A stretch of DNA of 9,367 nucleotides. Source: Deltaproteobacteria bacterium. GTDB taxonomy: Bacteria > Desulfobacterota > Desulfobacteria > C00003060. Positions 7,325 through 9,367 of the stretch are shown in pieces. Both the position numbers and the translations under genes were made by a program. The stretch's first letter is position 1. Every line of letters begins with the position of its first letter. The notes under the pieces were generated by a model that was given only the letters and a program-made list of their open reading frames with translations, had not been told where the DNA came from and did no database searches. Location of the stretch: the NCBI GenBank assembly GCA_030667105.1, contig DAOUWN010000055.1, positions 1-9,367 of the forward strand, in the 5' to 3' direction.

Positions 7325-9047
7325 GCTCGCCAAAACCGCAGGCTTCTGCATGGGTGTCCACAGGGCTGTGGAGATCGTTCTGGATGTAGCCAACAGCCAG
7401 GATGGCCCTATCTATACCTTCGGCCCACTGATTCATAACCCCCAGGTCTTAGAGATTCTGGCAGAAAAGGGTGTCTCCGTCTTGAATGACCCTTCAGGGG
7501 CAAAACCCGGAATGGTTGTCATAAGGGCCCATGGAGTGCCGCCCCAGACCAAGGAGGGGCTTGCTGATGCAGGATTTACTGTAATCGACGCCACTTGCCC
7601 CAGGGTCATAAAAGTCCAAAACATTATTTCCAAGTATGCCAGGCTGGGCTATGCCGTTGTCATCGTGGGTGACAGGGACCACCCTGAAGTCGTAGGTCTC
7701 CTTGGACATGCCGAGGGGCAAGGCCATGTGGTTAGCCATCCCCGTGACGTTGCCGACCTCCCGCGTCTTGAGCGGACCATCGTCGTTGCCCAGACCACCC
7801 AGGACGGCAAGCTTTTTGATGCTGTTGTCGGCGCCATGCAAGATCGTTTTCAAGACTCCAGAGTGTTTAACACCATTTGTGATTCAACTCATCAACGCCA
7901 GGCTGAAGTCAGGGCAATGGCAAAAGATGTGGATGCAGTGGTGGTGGTCGGTGGCCGCGACAGTGGCAATACGCAAAGGCTCGCTCAAGTAGTCGAGCAG
8001 GAGGGGGGGCTGGTTTTTCACATCGAGAGTGAGACAGAAGTCGACAGCGCTGCCATTGAACGATTGCAGACCATTGGCATTACAGCAGGGGCCTCAACGC
8101 CCAACTGGGTAATCAAAAAAGTCTACAGGACTCTGGAAGGTCTCCCTTACAGGACAAGGGGCCGATGGCGGCAAACGGTCTTCAGGATACAGCGGTGGCT
8201 TCTTTTAAGCAATCTGTACGTGGCGCTGGGGGCAGGGTTTCTCAGTTATACTTGCGCGCTTTTGTCGGGTATCAGACCAGGTCTTCCATCCGCCCTGATG
8301 GCCAGCTGCTATGTGCTTTCCATGCACATACTGAATAACTTCATCGGCAAAGAGGCTGTGCGGTACAATGACCCGGACCGGGCCAGCTTTTATGAACAGA
8401 GCCGGGGCATCCTTATAACGCTGGCGATCATGTCAGGGGCAGTAGGGCTTTTTATGGCATTTACTCTGGGCATGGTTCCTTTTTTGGTTCTTTGCGTCAT
8501 CAGCGCCCTCGGGCTTCTGTATAAGGTCAAGCTCTTTCCCGGCCGCCTCAAGACAGGCCGGAAGATCGAGCGCATCAGTGACATACCGGGTTCAAAGACA
8601 GTGTTGATTGCCATAGCCTGGGGGGTTGTCACCGTAGTGCTCCCTCACCTTTCTATCTCGTTGCAAGTTACTAGCACAATGATTTTCGTCACGTTATTTG
8701 CCTTGGTTATGGCCTTTGTGCGAACTGCTTTTTTTGACATACTGGATATGCAAGGTGACCGGCTTGTGGGACAGGAAAGCCTCCCCATCGTACTGGGGGA
8801 GAAGAGGTCCCTGCGGATACTAAAGCGACTCCTGGCGTTCTCCTTGGCAGTCCTGCTTTTCTCCCCGATTATGCATCTTGCCACCACCCTGGCCTATTGT
8901 CTGGTACTTTCGCTGTTATATATGGCATGGGTCGTTCACGCCTTTGAGAAACACTGGATTGTGACTGGTTTCAGATTTGAGTTCCTGGTGGAAACCATCT
9001 TTTTATTCACCGCAGGGGTTGCTCTTGTTTGGCAGCTCCTTTGTTAG
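7314..9047 (+). CDS. ispH: IspH (HMBPP reductase) fused to a UbiA-type membrane prenyltransferase domain
   Basis: A 577-residue two-domain protein. Residues 1-280 form a complete IspH, the [4Fe-4S] enzyme that reduces HMBPP to IPP and DMAPP in the MEP pathway. The three cluster cysteines are C12 (AGFCMGV), C95 (DATCPRV) and C189 (TICDSTHQRQ). H41 (LIHNP), the HPEV block, the TT of AQTTQ, SGNTQRL and ASTPNW are also present. From about residue 297 the protein has nine hydrophobic segments of a UbiA-superfamily prenyltransferase. The second aspartate motif is intact (DILDMQGD, D475-D482), followed by GQESLPIVLG. In the first motif, where NDxxDxxxD is expected, N341-V349 reads NNFIGKEAV, so all three aspartates are replaced. 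The start is TTG 7314, fixed by the family N-terminus and the 11-nt overlap with the DUF3842 gene. The IspH half should be active; the UbiA substrate is unknown. Confidence 0.93.
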   Translation: MKIRLAKTAGFCMGVHRAVEIVLDVANSQDGPIYTFGPLIHNPQVLEILAEKGVSVLNDPSGAKPGMVVIRAHGVPPQTKEGLADAGFTVIDATCPRVIKVQNIISKYARLGYAVVIVGDRDHPEVVGLLGHAEGQGHVVSHPRDVADLPRLERTIVVAQTTQDGKLFDAVVGAMQDRFQDSRVFNTICDSTHQRQAEVRAMAKDVDAVVVVGGRDSGNTQRLAQVVEQEGGLVFHIESETEVDSAAIERLQTIGITAGASTPNWVIKKVYRTLEGLPYRTRGRWRQTVFRIQRWLLLSNLYVALGAGFLSYTCALLSGIRPGLPSALMASCYVLSMHILNNFIGKEAVRYNDPDRASFYEQSRGILITLAIMSGAVGLFMAFTLGMVPFLVLCVISALGLLYKVKLFPGRLKTGRKIERISDIPGSKTVLIAIAWGVVTVVLPHLSISLQVTSTMIFVTLFALVMAFVRTAFFDILDMQGDRLVGQESLPIVLGEKRSLRILKRLLAFSLAVLLFSPIMHLATTLAYCLVLSLLYMAWVVHAFEKHWIVTGFRFEFLVETIFLFTAGVALVWQLLC

Positions 9048-9129
9048 TGTCCATCCATTAACGCCATCTTTTGGCCCAATCCTGACGGCTTCGTCTTGAA
9101 CCAAAACCTACCATTTCTGAATGGACACT
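9046..9129. repeat. 84-bp palindromic repeat between convergent genes
   Basis: AGTGTCCAT (9046-9054) is the perfect inverted partner of ATGGACACT (9121-9129), and the match extends to 11 of 12 bases. Nested inside are TTTTGG (9069-9074) with CCAAAA (9101-9106), then GACG (9084-9087) with CGTC (9092-9095) closing a 4-base loop. The left end overlaps the stop codon of the ispH fusion, and the right end lies two bases from the stop of the convergent gene. It could act as a bidirectional terminator. It also looks like a dispersed repeat I associate with Desulfobacterota; copies elsewhere cannot be seen here. Confidence 0.65.
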
Positions 9130-9131
9130 TG

Positions 9132-9367
9132 TCAAATTTCGGACCTGGCAAGAAGGGCACCGAGGTCTTTCGGGGAGATATCTAGATTTGAGAATATCTT
9201 CTGTTCCAGCAATTGGGTTTCGAGTTGAACCTCTTCCAATCTCGCCTGAAGAGCCGGGAACTTGTTGGCATATCTTTCTTGTATATCCTGAAACCGCTCC
9301 TCTATATCCACCAGTTCTTCGTGCTTGACTCGCTTATCAGCATAGTTGACCAGCTCTTCCTCAGTTA
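9132..9367 (-). CDS. C-terminal end of an unidentified coiled-coil protein (partial)
   Basis: An open frame enters from the right edge on the minus strand and ends with TGA at 9134-9132, giving 78 complete codons. The sequence is rich in Glu, Lys, Gln and Leu with heptad-like spacing (EELVDIEERFQDIQERY, ALQARLEEVQLETQLLEQKI), so a coiled coil is likely over most of it. It closes with DISPKDLGALLARSEI. There are no membrane segments. I do not recognise the family, and the start and most of the protein lie beyond the window. Its convergent orientation relative to the ispH fusion and the compact repeat between them support it as a real gene. Confidence 0.72.
   Translation of the reverse strand, partial: TEEELVNYADKRVKHEELVDIEERFQDIQERYANKFPALQARLEEVQLETQLLEQKIFSNLDISPKDLGALLARSEI

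Overview
The window looks like part of a Gram-negative, sulfate-reducer-like chromosome of the Desulfobacterota (former Deltaproteobacteria). This placement is inferred from the feel of the protein sequences, the moderate GC content and the style of intergenic repeats; it was not computed. The left third is the end of a surface-polysaccharide locus. It holds the C-terminal part of a polyprenyl-phosphate sugar-1-phosphate transferase (1-390), a YdcF/ElyC-type membrane protein (777-1541), and a large membrane-bound UDP-sugar 4,6-dehydratase of the WbpM/PglF type (1897-3942), all on the + strand. Between the first two sits a decayed GxxExxY gene (477-745) inside a pair of perfect 20-bp inverted repeats.

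The middle (3943-5010) is accessory DNA. It has a 142-bp palindromic repeat element (4124-4265) and a compact vapBC toxin-antitoxin pair on the minus strand. The vapBC promoter is placed so that its transcript should begin at, or within a base or two of, the antitoxin ATG. Divergent from vapB is a complete glucose-6-phosphate isomerase gene, pgi (5125-6792).

The right third is a two-gene operon with its own good sigma70-type promoter (6809-6837). A DUF3842 protein (6896-7324) overlaps by 11 nt a long gene (7314-9047) that fuses a complete IspH reductase, the last enzyme of the MEP isoprenoid pathway, to a nine-helix UbiA-type prenyltransferase domain. All three aspartates of the first metal-binding motif of the UbiA half are replaced, while the second motif is intact. 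This fusion and its overlapping partner are the best candidates for something little described here. An 84-bp repeat fills the gap between this gene and a convergent, truncated coiled-coil gene (9132-9367, minus).

Recurring theme: four different palindromic or inverted-repeat elements occupy gene boundaries (436-772, 1690-1878, 4124-4265, 9046-9129). One contains a 48-bp segment that folds on paper into a three-way junction with no unpaired bases at the junction. Two of the elements touch or cover putative gene starts, and this changes which start codons are believable. No rRNA, tRNA, CRISPR array, transposase or canonical U-tract terminator was seen.
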